Part shown: one piece after another, positions 47,701-60,316 of the stretch | How the letters are laid out: every line of letters begins with the position of its first letter | How positions within the stretch are numbered: position 1 is the stretch's first letter | DNA from: Coptis chinensis | Taxonomy: Eukaryota > Streptophyta > Magnoliopsida > Ranunculales > Ranunculaceae | Reading direction: 5' to 3' | DNA: 64,000 nucleotides | NCBI GenBank assembly: GCA_015680905.1 | Contig: CM027382.1 | Coordinates: 11,071,501 to 11,135,500, forward strand | Notes under the pieces: generated by a model | Seen by the model: only the letters and a program-made list of their open reading frames with translations | Told to the model about the DNA's origin: nothing | Databases searched by the model: none | Made by a program: the position numbers and the translations under genes

Positions 47701-49018
47701 TTGCATCTACACTCAGTAACTTATTATTGTGATTTATGTCATATGAACCTGATACCAAACATCTTTTTTATTCACCATATCCGTATCAAATATAAGTTCT
47801 TAGATATTCAGCTAGACTCCCTATTCGCATGTCAAACATTGTAGACACAAATTACTTCCTATTTTATCTTAAATTATATAAATGAACATTCCGCCTTAGT
47901 TCTCAGTACCCACCTCAAGCTCAATTGCTCAAACCAACTCAACTTATCAAACCTAACCACCGCCCTAGTTCCCAAGCTAATTCTTGTCGGCTGAGCTTGG
48001 TGTTCACAGATTTTTCTTTCTCATGGAAATCACATTCTGAGAATCTATATGCCTTGAATCTATTTTACTAAATTTTATTTTCTACTTGTTTGGTTTGGAC
48101 TAGAAAATGTTTTCTTTGAGACACCATCTGCAAAGCACTGGATAGCCTCTTGCAAAACACTAGATCATACCCGTACATCCTAAAACAGCAATCGAAACCC
48201 TTCGTCATCTCTTTCTTTTTCTTTCTATCTGGAGCGTTAACGGAGGGAGAGATGACATCAACTAACAACTACCATACATCGATGAGAAAGGGATTGAAAA
48301 TTAGAGATTATCACAAGGTGAAATCAATCGATTAGTAGATTGTGGTGGTTGTTCTCCATTTTGGTTGGATAAAGTTTAGAAACAATAGAGAGGAAGAAAA
48401 CAACTTCCTCTTTTTTACAAAAACAAGTTGCTGTCCCTATTTGACAGGTACATAAAGAATCTGTTTTCCATTTTGCAACTTTCCATAATTCACGAAACGG
48501 TCCTAAGAATTCATATTCCAGGAAAGCTGCCGTCAACTTTGTATCCAATTTTGAGTATAAGCCCTACAAAGCTTATCCTTTCAACTCCTAAACCATCCAA
48601 GTCAACGTTAAACAGATCTTATACTCTACCCTTAACTCAATTCACAGACAATACCAACAAATTTCAACGTTTCATGCATGCCCAACCTCACAAAACACAA
48701 AAACAAACTAAAATTACACATAAAAACAACAAAAACAAGGTATAACTAAACATAAATATAGCAACTTTAATTCCAAACAAGCCCAAACCATTAAAAATCA
48801 AAACTTGTACACAATTCAGATTGGTTTAAGAAGAAAAAAAAAACTTACTGGTCTCTAAACCGAATAGATTGACGTTTAGGTTTGGTAGAAGTTCTGAAAC
48901 TAGGTGAAGAACGTGGAAGAATGAGAGTTGAATGAGTTCGAGATGAAAAATCGTGTTTGGGGTTTGCAGAGCATATGTTAGGAAGAGCTGCCACTAATGA
49001 TGACGTTGAAGTAGCCAT
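32733..49018 (-). CDS. SPP: Chloroplast stromal processing peptidase (M16 zinc protease)
   Basis: Stromal metalloprotease that removes transit peptides from imported plastid precursors. I placed 24 exons (join, minus strand): 49018-48849, 47482-47242, 46871-46630, 45879-45681, 44877-44830, 44428-44321, 43600-43412, 43219-42920, 42039-41938, 41203-41069, 40507-40283, 40044-39841, 39165-38995, 38564-38415, 37844-37707, 37200-36973, 36901-36749, 36322-36196, 35945-35831, 35187-35067, 34966-34886, 34674-34573, 33933-33783, 32821-32733. All introns are GT-AG and phases agree; total 3789 nt, 1262 residues, near the family length of about 1260. The inverted zinc motif HMIEH is residues 241-245 and the third ligand Glu is residue 322, the H-x-x-E-H-x76-E spacing of M16. 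The Ser/Thr/Arg-rich N-terminus fits a plastid transit peptide. The C-terminus ends GRGLSTMTRPTT as in homologues. No stop or frameshift seen. Confidence 0.95.
33287..33515. mobile_element. MITE-like inverted repeat in SPP intron 23
   Basis: The left end reads GTTTGTTTTTTGCTACTTATAAGTGC and its inverted partner lies at about 33488-33515 (CACTTAAGTAGCAAAAAAAC). Inside, ACTTATAAGTAG-type palindromes recur. The left tip GGGGGTGTTTG resembles hAT MITE ends, but the right end lacks the matching CACCC and I found no certain target duplication, so the right tip may be lost. Confidence 0.55.
43730..44250. repeat. Degenerate CGTATC/GATACG-rich repeat patch in SPP intron 6
   Basis: Clusters of CGTATCATACGATACGATACG-like words occur at both ends of this stretch (about 43745-43890 and 44200-44275) with AT-rich DNA between, the layout of a non-autonomous DNA element with palindromic subterminal repeats. 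Clear termini or target duplication were not found. Confidence 0.45.
45151..45291. mobile_element. MITE, 141 bp, in SPP intron 4 with 9-bp direct repeat
   Basis: Flanked by the direct repeat atgtaactt (45142-45150 and 45292-45300). The segment starts GGACACG and ends CCGTGTCA, with several GTGTCGGACAC-type palindromes inside. A 9-bp duplication suggests a Mutator-type mover; hAT (8 bp) is possible if one base is chance. Confidence 0.7.
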
Positions 49019-49037
49019 TTTTTTTTTTTTTTTTTTT
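49019..49037 (-). promoter_or_regulatory. A19 run directly upstream of the SPP start codon
   Basis: On the coding strand an uninterrupted run of 19 A ends at the base before ATG 49018. The run is seen directly; an effect on translation start is inference. Confidence 0.6.
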
Positions 49038-49139
49038 GGTTATGAAACAGAGAACAAAAACGAGAAGAAGAGATTGGCACTCGTTTTTGTTTTTTTTATT
49101 ATTAGGAAAAAAAAAAAATTGAAAAAATAAAAAGAGTGG

Positions 49140-49275
49140 CTTGAGAGTGAAGCACGTATATATGCGACAAGATTGCAGGAAATATCAGCAATATATCGAA
49201 CTTTTCGGTATCGATATCGAGTTTTCAGTATATCACCATAAATAGATATCGGGGGATTGATGAAATCTGTTCCAT
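49140..49275 (-). promoter_or_regulatory. SPP: Possible SPP promoter with ATATCG repeats
   Basis: About 140 bp above the SPP ATG (minus-strand sense) the sequence CATATATACGTG could be a TATA box. Next to it, 49180-49255, ATATCG/CGATAT words recur (TATCGATATCGAG), a degenerate palindromic patch that may be a transposon end. I saw no other gene using this region. Confidence 0.3.
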
Positions 49276-49539
49276 TGTAAGTGTACCGCCAAATTTGTTT
49301 TGCCCACACCATTTTAAGAAGAGGAGATAAAGAGGAAATACTAGTAAACCGCTAAGCATTTTAAGTCTGGTCCGATGGATGGCAAATAGTTAATCAGTGG
49401 TGTAGTGAGAACTGAGAAGAATAAAAAGGTTGTGTCAATATATGAATAAAGTGTGACAAACACCCAAATATGTTTGTGCCCCTATAATTCTAAGAGACTT
49501 CCTAATGTCGGTCAATTATTGTGTTTTAAAATATTTGGG

Positions 49540-50560
49540 CTGAGTGCTCAGTCCGAATGAGTGGGCTGAGTGCTACGATTTTGATACTAGAAAGTGGAGT
49601 TACCTCCCTGGCTCCCTCCGCTTCCTAAAGAGGCTTATGATATTGCCGATGTTAATTCCTGCTGCCTTTACGAGTCTGGAGACAAGATACTGTTCTGGTT
49701 TTTTCTTCTTGGTGTTTTTGCTTACGATTATGTATGTAAAACATGGACTCATTTCAAGCCTCCTACTGTCGCTGATCCTGGTCCTTACGATTTGGAGCAA
49801 CAGTGCTGCCCTTTTAGATAATGTTGTGATTTGGCATTTCCACCACAAGATGTTCGCCCATGATTTCATCCAGAATTGTACTTTTGACGTCTCACCTTGA
49901 CAGTGTTGAAGTGATAAATTAGAGAGAGAGATTTGATAATATGTACTTGATTGATTTCTAAAGAGATTACAATTGTTTATATAGAGGTTACGACTTCTAA
50001 ATAGAGATTACAAATTAAATAGAAACAAAACAGTCAGTGTGACTTGAGAAACACGAGGTGCAGGGTGCGCTCGGGTTGAGCCTTGGACGAGCGCAGGTCA
50101 CACTCTACGTGCATTGTATCTCCTGGACTCTAGTCAAGGCATGGGCGCAGGTCGCGCTCTATCATGCTTTGGTTGAGCACAGGTCGCGCTCTTCACATGC
50201 TATATCTCTTGGACTCTCGTCAAGGCATGGACGCTCTTCACTATGATGTGAAGAACAACTTCTAATATGAAGTCTTGTGCAGGTTGTGGGTCATATGCTT
50301 CTGGTTTTGGGCCAGATTGTTTTCCTACACCGTAGTATGTAGTTTATGTGGGGAACGGAAAAGTCTGTCTCATTACAGTTGATGATCACCCTCGTGAACT
50401 TCTTAATTGCTGTAAATTTTTGCTTGTGCTGGAAAGATCCCAGGAGGATGGTTTGCAGCCAACAAGTAGTCCACCACGTCTTCTACGTGTATCTTCTGAA
50501 GCTTTCAGAATTGGTAGATTCTTCATTGATACTGCTGTGGAAGGGTGAGAACTGAGACGA
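49540..50560 (+). pseudogene. Kelch/F-box-like protein fragment, interrupted
   Basis: Two coding-like stretches: about 49555-49821 (ECYDFDTRKWSYLP, LPKEAYDIADVNSCC, then YDYVCKTWTHFKPP, kelch-type strands ending in W-x-x-F/L) and 50341-50548 (VGNGKVCLITVDDHPREL, then SEAFRIGRFFIDTAVEG). A frame change occurs near 49610 and stops follow 49821. The stretch between, 49904-50329, is an inserted LTR-like sequence. Plant kelch/F-box proteins are substrate adaptors, but this fragment has no F-box and cannot be functional. Assignment is by motif resemblance only. Confidence 0.45.
49904..50329. mobile_element. LTR-like insertion (possible solo LTR)
   Basis: A 426-bp stretch with TG...CA ends (TGTTGAAGTG ... 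TTTCCTACA) and, inside, TTTATATAGAGG, a TATA-like box of the kind seen in Copia LTRs. It interrupts the kelch-like fragment. No matching 5-bp target duplication was found at these borders (gacag against ccgta), so the ends may be off by a few bases. It carries GC-rich repeats related to the Athila leader array in reverse orientation (50058-50235). Confidence 0.45.
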
Positions 50561-50639
50561 GAACAAAAAATCTTGGTTGACAAGAACGTGGAAGACTGGA
50601 AGGACCAAGTGTTGGGAACCTTAAACCAAGGCAAACAGA

Positions 50640-51087
50640 TAAGAACAGTGAATTTGTATGCCGTATATATTTGAGGCTACTACCCTAGTAATTGGCTCTT
50701 TTGGAGCAACAAAGTGACTCGATACCTGATTATGAGCCCTCAGAATGCTTTGCCATAGTTTTCATTTGCTTTTATTTATTTACCCAGCAGAGTCAACCTT
50801 GGTAGGAGAATTTGTTGCCAGAGAAAAAACCAAAGGAACGCTAATGAGTTGATGGTCCATGGATAGCATCAGGCAAATATAAAAAGGTAAGGCTTTCGTA
50901 GACTCCATGGAAGACTGCAATATTTCTGTAGGGATTCACAACAGACTTCGGTTTTTAAAGGTGTAGAAATGGTGTTTGCAAACCATGAATAAAAAAGAAA
51001 GGAAAGGATGCATAATGTAGGCTTGGACCCAAGGTAGAGGAATGTACGAATGGTACTCATTTAATCAACATCTGTATATATATATTA
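50640..51087. other. Intergenic DNA, no gene recognised
   Basis: AT-rich spacer; ends in a short (TA)n stretch leading into the first hairpin-type repeat at 51088. Confidence 0.4.
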
Positions 51088-51158
51088 TAGCTCTCCCCTC
51101 ATCAATTGAGGGAGAGTTTTGAGAGTGTCCACGTGGCCAAAGCTAATTACAATAAATC
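51088..51158 (+). repeat. Terminal-like repeat, copy 1
   Basis: TAGCTCTCCCCTCATCAATTG-type sequence in which CTCTCCCCTCA pairs with TTGAGGGAGAG as a hairpin, followed by TTTTGAGAGTGTCCACGTGG. The (TA)n before it gives TCTGTATATATATATTATAG, a start that resembles Helitron 5' ends (TC...). The same sequence recurs in the same direction at 56651 and 59177. Confidence 0.6.
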
Positions 51159-51282
51159 AGGAGAAAAAAACTGTCGCACGAAATTAAAACGAAAACCACG
51201 TAACCTCTCTAAAACCCCAAAACCTCTTACTTTGCTCACTCATTCACTTTTGAAATCAAGAATATTTCTTAACTTTCAAATT

Positions 51283-51433
51283 ATGAAAAACCCAAACATA
51301 GATTTAGACAAAATACATATCCAGCTTGAAGCTTCAATCAACATTTTCGCTTCCGCTCACAAACATAATTTTTGGGTAGCCCGGATAAGAAAGTTGCTGA
51401 AATTGCACAATAGGGGGATGAACAAATTGAGTA
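51283..51433 (+). pseudogene. Exon-like fragment of unknown gene
   Basis: ATG 51283 follows a CT/AC-rich, 5'UTR-like stretch and opens a frame (MKNPNIDLDKIHIQLEASIN, then FWVARIRKLLKLHNRGMNKL) that reaches a GTAAGT donor-like site at 51434. It looks like a captured first exon, as with the asparaginase exon behind repeat copy 2. I do not recognise the protein. Confidence 0.3.
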
Positions 51434-51589
51434 AGTCTCTCTTCTGTCTCTTTCCGCGAACCCTACCCTCTTCAATTCACGGAGCCAACTCCAATTACCC
51501 ACCCCTATTTATTCAAAGTAAAAAAAAAAACGAAGGGTTTGGACGTTTTAGATTTCCTCCCCATCACTGCTAATTGGAACGATCTGAGT

Positions 51590-52170
51590 CCATAACGGAT
51601 TGTTGATCTCCTTCAACAACCGAATTTCTAATAAGAGGTTCTTAGTTCACTTAAGATAAAGAGTTGGTGTGCGCCAAAGAGAAGTCAAAACAGATCCCCG
51701 CTTTTGTTGAGAGAATTACTAGATTCTAATATATATAAGGGTCTTTTCTAAGAGGCGACTTCCCCGCTCTAATCTGTTGTTTGCACTCTCATCGTAATTC
51801 CTTATTTCACCTTCCATTGGGATCTAAGAAACCTGTCATTTCACGACAGGGCAAGCAAGGAAGAAATCCACTTTGTAAGGGGAACCCCGAAGTCGCTAGG
51901 TTAGGCTCGGTCGCCCTCTCAAGCGTCCCGCACGACCCGACATCCCCAGACTGCGGTTAAGGCATTTCTTCGACTTGGACCGGGAAGACTTGAAAGAATG
52001 GCTTCCTCATCGACGATCGGGACTCAAGCCTCTCCCACCTGAGAGGGAAAGAACGGATTCCAATAACAAAAAAGAAAGGACAGAATCCACTCACCTAGAG
52101 GTCAAAAGGTTAGAATACTCCAATAACAAACAAACACCAATATCGCCTAAGTTATTTACGTTTAAGTAAA
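51590..52170. other. Organelle-like (probably mitochondrial) DNA patch
   Basis: The section 51826-52060 is clearly GC-richer than its neighbours and has the texture of plant mitochondrial intergenic DNA (for example GGTCGCCCTCTCAAGCG and TCGACGATCGGGACTCAAG). A 64-codon frame at 51975-52169 is not recognised. The composition change is seen; mitochondrial origin is inference from style, not alignment. Confidence 0.35.
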
Positions 52171-54470
<2,300 letters not shown>

Positions 54471-54479
54471 ATATAAGTA

Positions 54480-55880
54480 GGGGGACGGGCGAAAGTGGTG
54501 ACTCACCGATGATTAAATTAGCATGAAATTGGCCTAAAAACTTTATTCCTCTATCGTTCGATGCGTTCCTCTAGACAATAAAGCCTACATATCTAACAAG
54601 TAATAATCAGTAATTCAGAAAAATGTATATCTATTTTCTCAGAAAGTTCATTAGTCTTGGGACTCACCGATATATAAGTTTTATCAAACTTAAGTACGAA
54701 ACTCTGAATACTTTATTTGATTGCAGCTATACTCATTTGTAGTACTAGATAGATAAAATATCCTGTTTTCCATAAGGTTCTAACGGAAGGTATAACATCA
54801 CCTAAACATATCATGATATCAACAACTCCCCGCCTCCGGAGAACAAGTATGTATAGAAACCTTAACGTTTTACAGTTCAAAAAGTTCATTAGTCTTGGAA
54901 CTTACCAAGGCGCAGTGACCACACTATCAAACTTAAGTAGAAAACTCTGAATACTTTCTTTGATTGCAGCTAAAGTCATTTGTAGTTCAGCTACAACAAA
55001 GTGAAACTATGATTGTGGCATGTTCCTCACACATTCTAATAAAAATATAAAACTCTGTGTTTCTGTTAAGATTCCATCCAAAGTCTATGTATTTTTCATG
55101 TTCAAACAATGAAATGAACGAAAATAAAAAAGCCGTAAAAATAATCATCTATCATCTGGCGTGTTGGTACCTACCGTTTGTTGGTACCTTAGCGTGTTGG
55201 CGTAAGAGAAGAGGGATTTGAATTTAGACTCTCTCAAGTCATTGGAGCAGATTGATATGACGCGTCTGTCACGATAAATTTACAACCCCAAGATATGAGA
55301 CCCTTTGTAAATATGATATAAATATTTTGTATCATATGAGATACAACCGGTACTGTAACGAGCTTACGTATGTTTCCTTATATTGTTAGGAGTCGCTGTT
55401 TGTTAACACCTACATTGAGAGCTCAAGTTCTAAACTCAACATTTTAATGTACTGTTTTCTCTTTAAAAGTAGAAGGCTTTTATTGCCAATAAGTAATTCG
55501 ACCATACAACCGATAAAGAGCACTTCATTTCACAAGCATTTATATACATATATCCAACGGCTTTAGTCTTAACACACGTAAGCCACGAGGCCCAAGAGCA
55601 TTCCCCGTGGTTCCAAGAACAGTTGATTCAGAGGAAAGAGAGGTGATAATCTATGTTATTCATTTGTGTCAAGTTTTTAGTGCTGGCATTATGATTGTTT
55701 TGGGGTAAACATTTGTGGTTTGAAACATCGGTTCCACTTGGTATGAAAGCAAACTAAGCAAAATGTTTACTTAAGAATAGATAAGTCACAGATGTGGTTA
55801 GCGGGCTTTGACCATGTCTTGATAGGTGGTTTCACAACCATAATGATTCACTATCAAAGATGATGCTAACCCAACTGCAA
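54480..55880. other. Region with no recognised gene, local repeats
   Basis: Contains an imperfect direct repeat: 54645-54745 and 54885-54985 share AGTTCATTAGTCTTGG, then CTTAAGTA-GAAA-CTCTGAATACTTT and TTGATTGCAGCTA. No coding region recognised. Confidence 0.4.
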
Positions 55881-55884
55881 AAAT

Positions 55885-56226
55885 TATGTACTAGCTTTCT
55901 ACCAAAATGTCACCCAAGAAGGTGTTGAAGATGGTTTAAAGGGTCTTTCATCTGGTGGTGTACCACCAAAGTTTGTGATCATTGATGATGGATGGCAATC
56001 AGTTGGTCCAGACGCAGAAGAAAATAAAAAAGCCAATAAATCCGAACCGTTGCTTAGGTTGACTGGGGTCGAAGAAAATGATAAGTTTAAGAAGAAGGAA
56101 AATCCTACTATGGGGACTAAGAGTATAGTGGATGTAGCAAAGGTGAAATATGGACTGAAATACGTCTATGTGTGGCATGCAATTATCGGTTACTCGGTGG
56201 GATACAACCAGTTTGGAGGAATATGA
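55885..56226 (+). pseudogene. Raffinose synthase / galactosyltransferase-like fragment
   Basis: Encodes FYQNVTQEGVEDGLKGLSSG, GGVPPKFVIIDDGWQSVG (55950-56002), then PLLRLTGVEENDKFKKKENP and KYGLKYVYVWHAIIGY, the run of blocks around the catalytic centre of glycosyl hydrolase family 36-type raffinose synthases and seed imbibition proteins (they move galactose from galactinol to sucrose, or hydrolyse it). The fragment is about 110 residues of a protein normally near 750-800, has a stop at 56224-56226 and a poorly matching 5' flank with stops. It is a gene scrap, most simply explained by capture or ectopic duplication. Confidence 0.8.
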
Positions 56227-56650
56227 GTCATCAATGAAATTTCCAACGGTGTCAAAGGGACTTACATCAAGTGTGAGCGTCAAATGAGAAACAAGATGAT
56301 GTATGTTAGGCTCACTTCTAGAACAATAATCATGCTATTAATAGCTGAGTTATTAGCTAGGAGCAATTTTAGAGGATTGTTCGTAAACAAAAAAAAATTG
56401 TCTTCCTTTTAAGTGTTGCTAGAGAATTGTCGTCTTGGCTGGAGGACCTTAATGGAACTTTAAACATTATCACTAAGATTAAGGTGCTTTGGCACACTGC
56501 GTTCATACATTTTATAGTTCAATTATGGAAGGATAGAATAAGGAGGTTCACTGATCCCACAAGATGAAGGTTGCATTACAATTTTGTTGTGTCAACTCAT
56601 TGGATTGATCTTTGATTCTTTGTCCATGCTTGAATACATGGATGAAATTA

Positions 56651-56730
56651 TAGCTCTCCCCTCATCAATTGAGGGAGAGTTTTGAGAGTGTCCACGTGGG
56701 CAAAACTAATTACGATAAAATAGGGAGAGA
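56651..56730 (+). repeat. Terminal-like repeat, copy 2
   Basis: Same hairpin and GTGTCCACGTGG segment as copy 1, continuing with GCAAAACTAATTACG and ATAAAATAGGGAGAGA as in copy 3. Followed at once by a 5'UTR-like stretch and the asparaginase exon. Confidence 0.7.
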
Positions 56731-56844
56731 CTTTTTTTTTTGTTCCCGAATCTAACCCTAAACTCTAAAATACATAATTCTCCTAATTCTAATAATTTAA
56801 AGAAACAAAAAGAGAAAGCGTGAAGAGCAAGAGAGAGAGACAAT

Positions 56845-56958
56845 ATGGGTGGTTGGGCTATAGCGGTGCATGGTGGCGCTAGGTCGCAATCTCCAAATCT
56901 CCCAACACACCGCCAAGAAGAAGCCAAAAAAATCATGCCGAAACAGTCTAAAAGTTAA
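56845..56958 (+). pseudogene. Isoaspartyl peptidase / L-asparaginase, captured first exon
   Basis: ATG 56845 begins MGGWAIAVHGGA, the conserved N-terminus of plant Ntn-type isoaspartyl peptidase/L-asparaginase, followed by PNLP-x-x-RQEEAKK as in the family. The frame ends at TAA 56956-56958 after 37 codons; the active-site Thr and the rest of the protein (normally about 315-330 residues) are missing. About 110 bp of 5'UTR-like purine-rich sequence with GAGAGAGAGA precedes it. The gene normally hydrolyses asparagine and isoaspartyl dipeptides. This copy is only the start of the gene, placed directly behind a transposon-like terminal repeat, which is what gene capture looks like. Confidence 0.8.
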
Positions 56959-56961
56959 TTG

Positions 56962-57534
56962 GTACATCTTCTCCTCATCTCAAATCCAAGTTGTATTTTT
57001 TATATTCCTCCTCTCAATCCAAGTTCCAAAACCCCAAAACTTTCGCCTTTTAATTCTTTGATTGTCTGGCTACTCGAGGATGCATGAAGCAAAAAGAAAT
57101 TGATATTGAGAAGGTCGCCAAGATGTCAGCTTCGTGAACAAGGGTTCTTGGTTAGTGCATTTCAACTTATCTTTAGTTCTCTATCTCTGAGATTATAGTC
57201 TAGAAATTGGCATTCATTGTGGGCTTATCTGTGATATCAAACAAGTGAGACGTGCAACTTGACCTTCTGAGGATGGAAAAGATATCCTTTTAGGTTGTTT
57301 TGACTCAAATTTATTGCAATTCTGATATCCGAATTCTTTCCACTTAATTTATTGGATTGGGTTTTTTTTATTGAAATTTAACGATTTTAAATCTAATAAT
57401 ATGCATGAATATGCTTACAAGATTATTTTGGAAACGGAGAAACACACAAACGAATTATTTTTTATATGCTTACAGGGAAATCAGACCATACTGATTAGTT
57501 ACCCATACTGATTTCTCTCTCGGCCTTTTATTCC
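56962..57534 (+). repeat. Dispersed repeat P, copy 1
   Basis: 56962-57075 and 57331-57534 match 63095-63208 and 63211-63411 nearly throughout. The 255 bp between the two blocks (57076-57330) are absent from the second copy. Starts GTACATCTTCTCCTC and ends CTCGGCCTTTTATTCC. Confidence 0.8.
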
Positions 57535-58705
57535 GATGAAGAGGGGCAGCCTCCAAATCACTAACATGTCATCAATGGGGCTCAAACGATCTTTGCGGTC
57601 CTCAAGGTATACTTTTTGTCCCATTTTCTTTTTTGATTCATTAGAAATTTGGTAATTTTCTTATTTGTTTTTCTTTACTAAAATTGTTTTTCTTAATGAA
57701 ATTATTTGAATTGGTTTTTATGCCCAATAGATGACGTGTTTTCATCTTTCTTCTCCAATGAAACCAACGGATATCCAAGATGGAGGTTTGATTGATTGCT
57801 TGCTTAAGTGGAAGAACAAATGGATAACGGTAAGTTCTTCTAATTTATTCACGTTACCTTTGATTGCTTTACCATGCTTATTTCTTGCAATGCCGTTATT
57901 GAATTTTTTAAATACATCTCTTAAACTTAATTTTTGATCACGTCTCTAATTGGTCAGACAATTAATGTGGTTGGATAAGTGCTTTTGGATGGTAAAACAG
58001 ATTTTTCCCTTACAATGGTTGTAAGCTTAGTTTGTTTCATGTTCTATAGAAAGTCGGGCTTAATTTCTGGAACTAAATCTATATCATTGCCATTACCCCT
58101 AGAAAACCATTTAGAAAAATTAAATTGCTTGAATTGCAATTAAACTAAGAAGAAAGTAAATAAATAAAATTGCTTTTGGTCAGATGCATATTCATATAAA
58201 TGAAAATAATATGTATTTAATGAATGTTGAATTGGCTAAAACGTTCTAGGGCCTAAGGGTTCACACGCACATTATATCAACACATCATTCACATGTGCGA
58301 GCTTTGTAACCTTGCACTTATTAGATTCGGTTAAAGATTATACGAACGCACAAAAATTAAATGTTGGTTGCTTGAATATTACTTTAGAAACACGTCAAAG
58401 AATTACGAATGGTACTAGCGTGGCGTACTGCAACTATCAATCTACGAAGTCTCATTAACAATAACTATTACTTGGATCCAAGATATGTTATTATGTTTGA
58501 TACATCCTTTGATCTCAAGCTCTCACATACAAGTATTTGGTTGAGTGGGTGACTAAAGATGCTCAATACAATATTTTTTTTTTAGCTGGGATGATTACAG
58601 AGTTGCAAGTACTAATTTCTACACATATTTTGATTTTTACCCAAGACTCTACTAAGGAAAAATATAAACAAAATGTTTCAGGGTACAGTTGAGGCTTCTG
58701 ACTAC
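57535..58705 (+). other. Region with exon-like fragment, otherwise unrecognised
   Basis: At 57731-57829 a short frame (FHLSSPMKPTDIQDGGLIDC, then LLKWKNKW) lies between an AG and a GTAAGT donor-like site, suggesting a captured exon of a gene I do not recognise. The remainder is AT-rich without features. Confidence 0.3.
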
Positions 58706-59176
58706 TGACACATTGTAATTGGTATGAGTCCAGTAGCTTACGTATATTTCAAAACCTGTCATTGTACTGCATCCTGATTGTGTGTAGTCTGGTGCCTGGT
58801 GGTGACATTCATATATCATATGCAGATATACATAAGTGGAAAATGACGAAATTTATGATGAAGCAACCACGCATGACAGTATGATTTGGGAGTGATTCAC
58901 TCTACAAGAATAAAATTGAAATCCTAACAAGGATGAACCATGCAAGTACAAGCTCCTGTACGGGGCTAATACTCCAGAGAAGGCACAATAAAATTAAAAT
59001 AGAACTGTATGTTCATTGACCAGTGCCTTTTCATGTGTCGTGATAGTGTACGCAGTCAACAATGAAGCTGCAAACAAACTCTTTTTATCTTTTTTTTCGG
59101 TGAACTGCAAACAAACTCGAGTCTTGATGCAGCATAATAGGATTTGTGCATATTACCATTTGTTCAAAGAATCTTG
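58706..59176 (+). repeat. Dispersed repeat Q, copy 1
   Basis: 471 bp matching 62135-62606 in the same direction, beginning TGACACATTGTAATTGG and ending TTCAAAGAATCTTG. The match stops exactly where terminal-like repeat copy 3 begins (59177). Differences are mostly short clustered indels. Confidence 0.85.
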
Positions 59177-59254
59177 CTCTCCCCTCATCAATTGAGGGAG
59201 AGTTTTGAGAGTGTCCACGTGGGCAAAACTAATTACGATAAAATAGGGAGAGCT
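59177..59254 (+). repeat. Terminal-like repeat, copy 3
   Basis: CTCTCCCCTCATCAATTGAGG hairpin, GTGTCCACGTGGG, ATAAAATAGGGAGAG. It abuts repeat Q without a gap. A second, variant piece of the adjoining sequence (ATGATAAATCAGGAGGAAAAA at 59352-59372, like copy 1 at 51150-51170) lies 100 bp further on, so two versions were joined here. Confidence 0.7.
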
Positions 59255-60279
59255 AAAAAAATTCATCTACCTTTTTTTGTGCCGGAATCTAACCCCCAAC
59301 AAAAACCCCAAACTCTCACAAAGTCAAAAAAAAAAAAAAAAACTAAAAAAATTATGATAAATCAGGAGGAAAAAACTCTCTCATGAACTAATCTCTCTCT
59401 CCCACTCTCTCTTCTCTACCACCCAACCTAAATCACAAAATCCTTGCTCTGAAAGTCGAATAAGTCCCTCGAATTGATGATCTCTCTCCTCTCTTCTCAC
59501 TACATCCTTTCTTTACAACTAAATACCTAAGTCTCTCATTTGATCTCGAGGCAGCAGACGACCCGATCTATTCCCTTGATTTTTTGTTTGACAGATTTGA
59601 GGTTAGTTCTTTCTTCCCCTTTTCATTATCCTCGAAAAATCTCAAAGGTCTTCTCTCGGCATTCTTGAAGCTTTGTTGTCGGTGCAACAAGAAGCCTTCT
59701 TTGTGTCACCGGGAAGCTATCCCGAAACACTTGGGAGCTTTTGGTGGAAATTGTTGCGGGGTTGTTTGGCTTTAAAAGGAAATCACGGTCATCGGTTCCA
59801 ACACCGGTGTCGAAAAGCAGCAAAGACATCCAAATGGTTGGCCAAAGAAGAAGACAACTTTGTAATACGATGAAGACGAGCCCCCATCTATAGAAGCTAA
59901 AACTCCAACCCCAAAAAGACATGTGTTCATGGCGGGGATCCCGAAAAGACCCACCATGTCCGACAAAGTCGTGCTCCTTGCAATGGTTGGGATGGGGATT
60001 CTCGAAACAACAACAACAAAAAACTACAGATAAGACTACTAGAGTATCGAACAACATTATTCATCCAAATCCACAAACATTCTGTGTAAAATGTTGCGAA
60101 GTCTGCCGTCTTCATGAGAATAAGGTGCACATGAATTCTATCCCAATGCACTTAGGAGAAAGTATCGGTATATGTTTCTTTAAGTAGTAACCCGACAAAT
60201 CATTATTTAAGCGTTCATCCATTTTAGCGATGAACAAGTTTACGTCACTGTTACTACTCATGATTATAAGTAATATTGG
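59255..60279 (+). other. 5'UTR-like stretch and unrecognised open frames
   Basis: 59380-59580 is CT-rich like a plant 5' UTR. Exon-like frames follow at 59584-59775, 59673-59873 and 59921-60187 on the plus strand and 143 codons on the minus strand (60057-59626). None matches a family I know, and the frames overlap and disagree. By analogy with copies 1 and 2 this may be another captured gene start. Confidence 0.3.

Positions 60280-60316
<37 letters not shown>
60280..60316. repeat. (CT)n(CA)n microsatellite
   Basis: About 14 CT units followed by five CA units. Confidence 0.9.

Noticed and set aside
59626-60057. 143-codon minus-strand open frame rich in Phe, Trp and Cys
   Set aside because: It overlaps conflicting plus-strand frames, has no recognisable domain, and its hydrophobic bias is what the complement of a Lys/Gln/Pro-rich strand gives.
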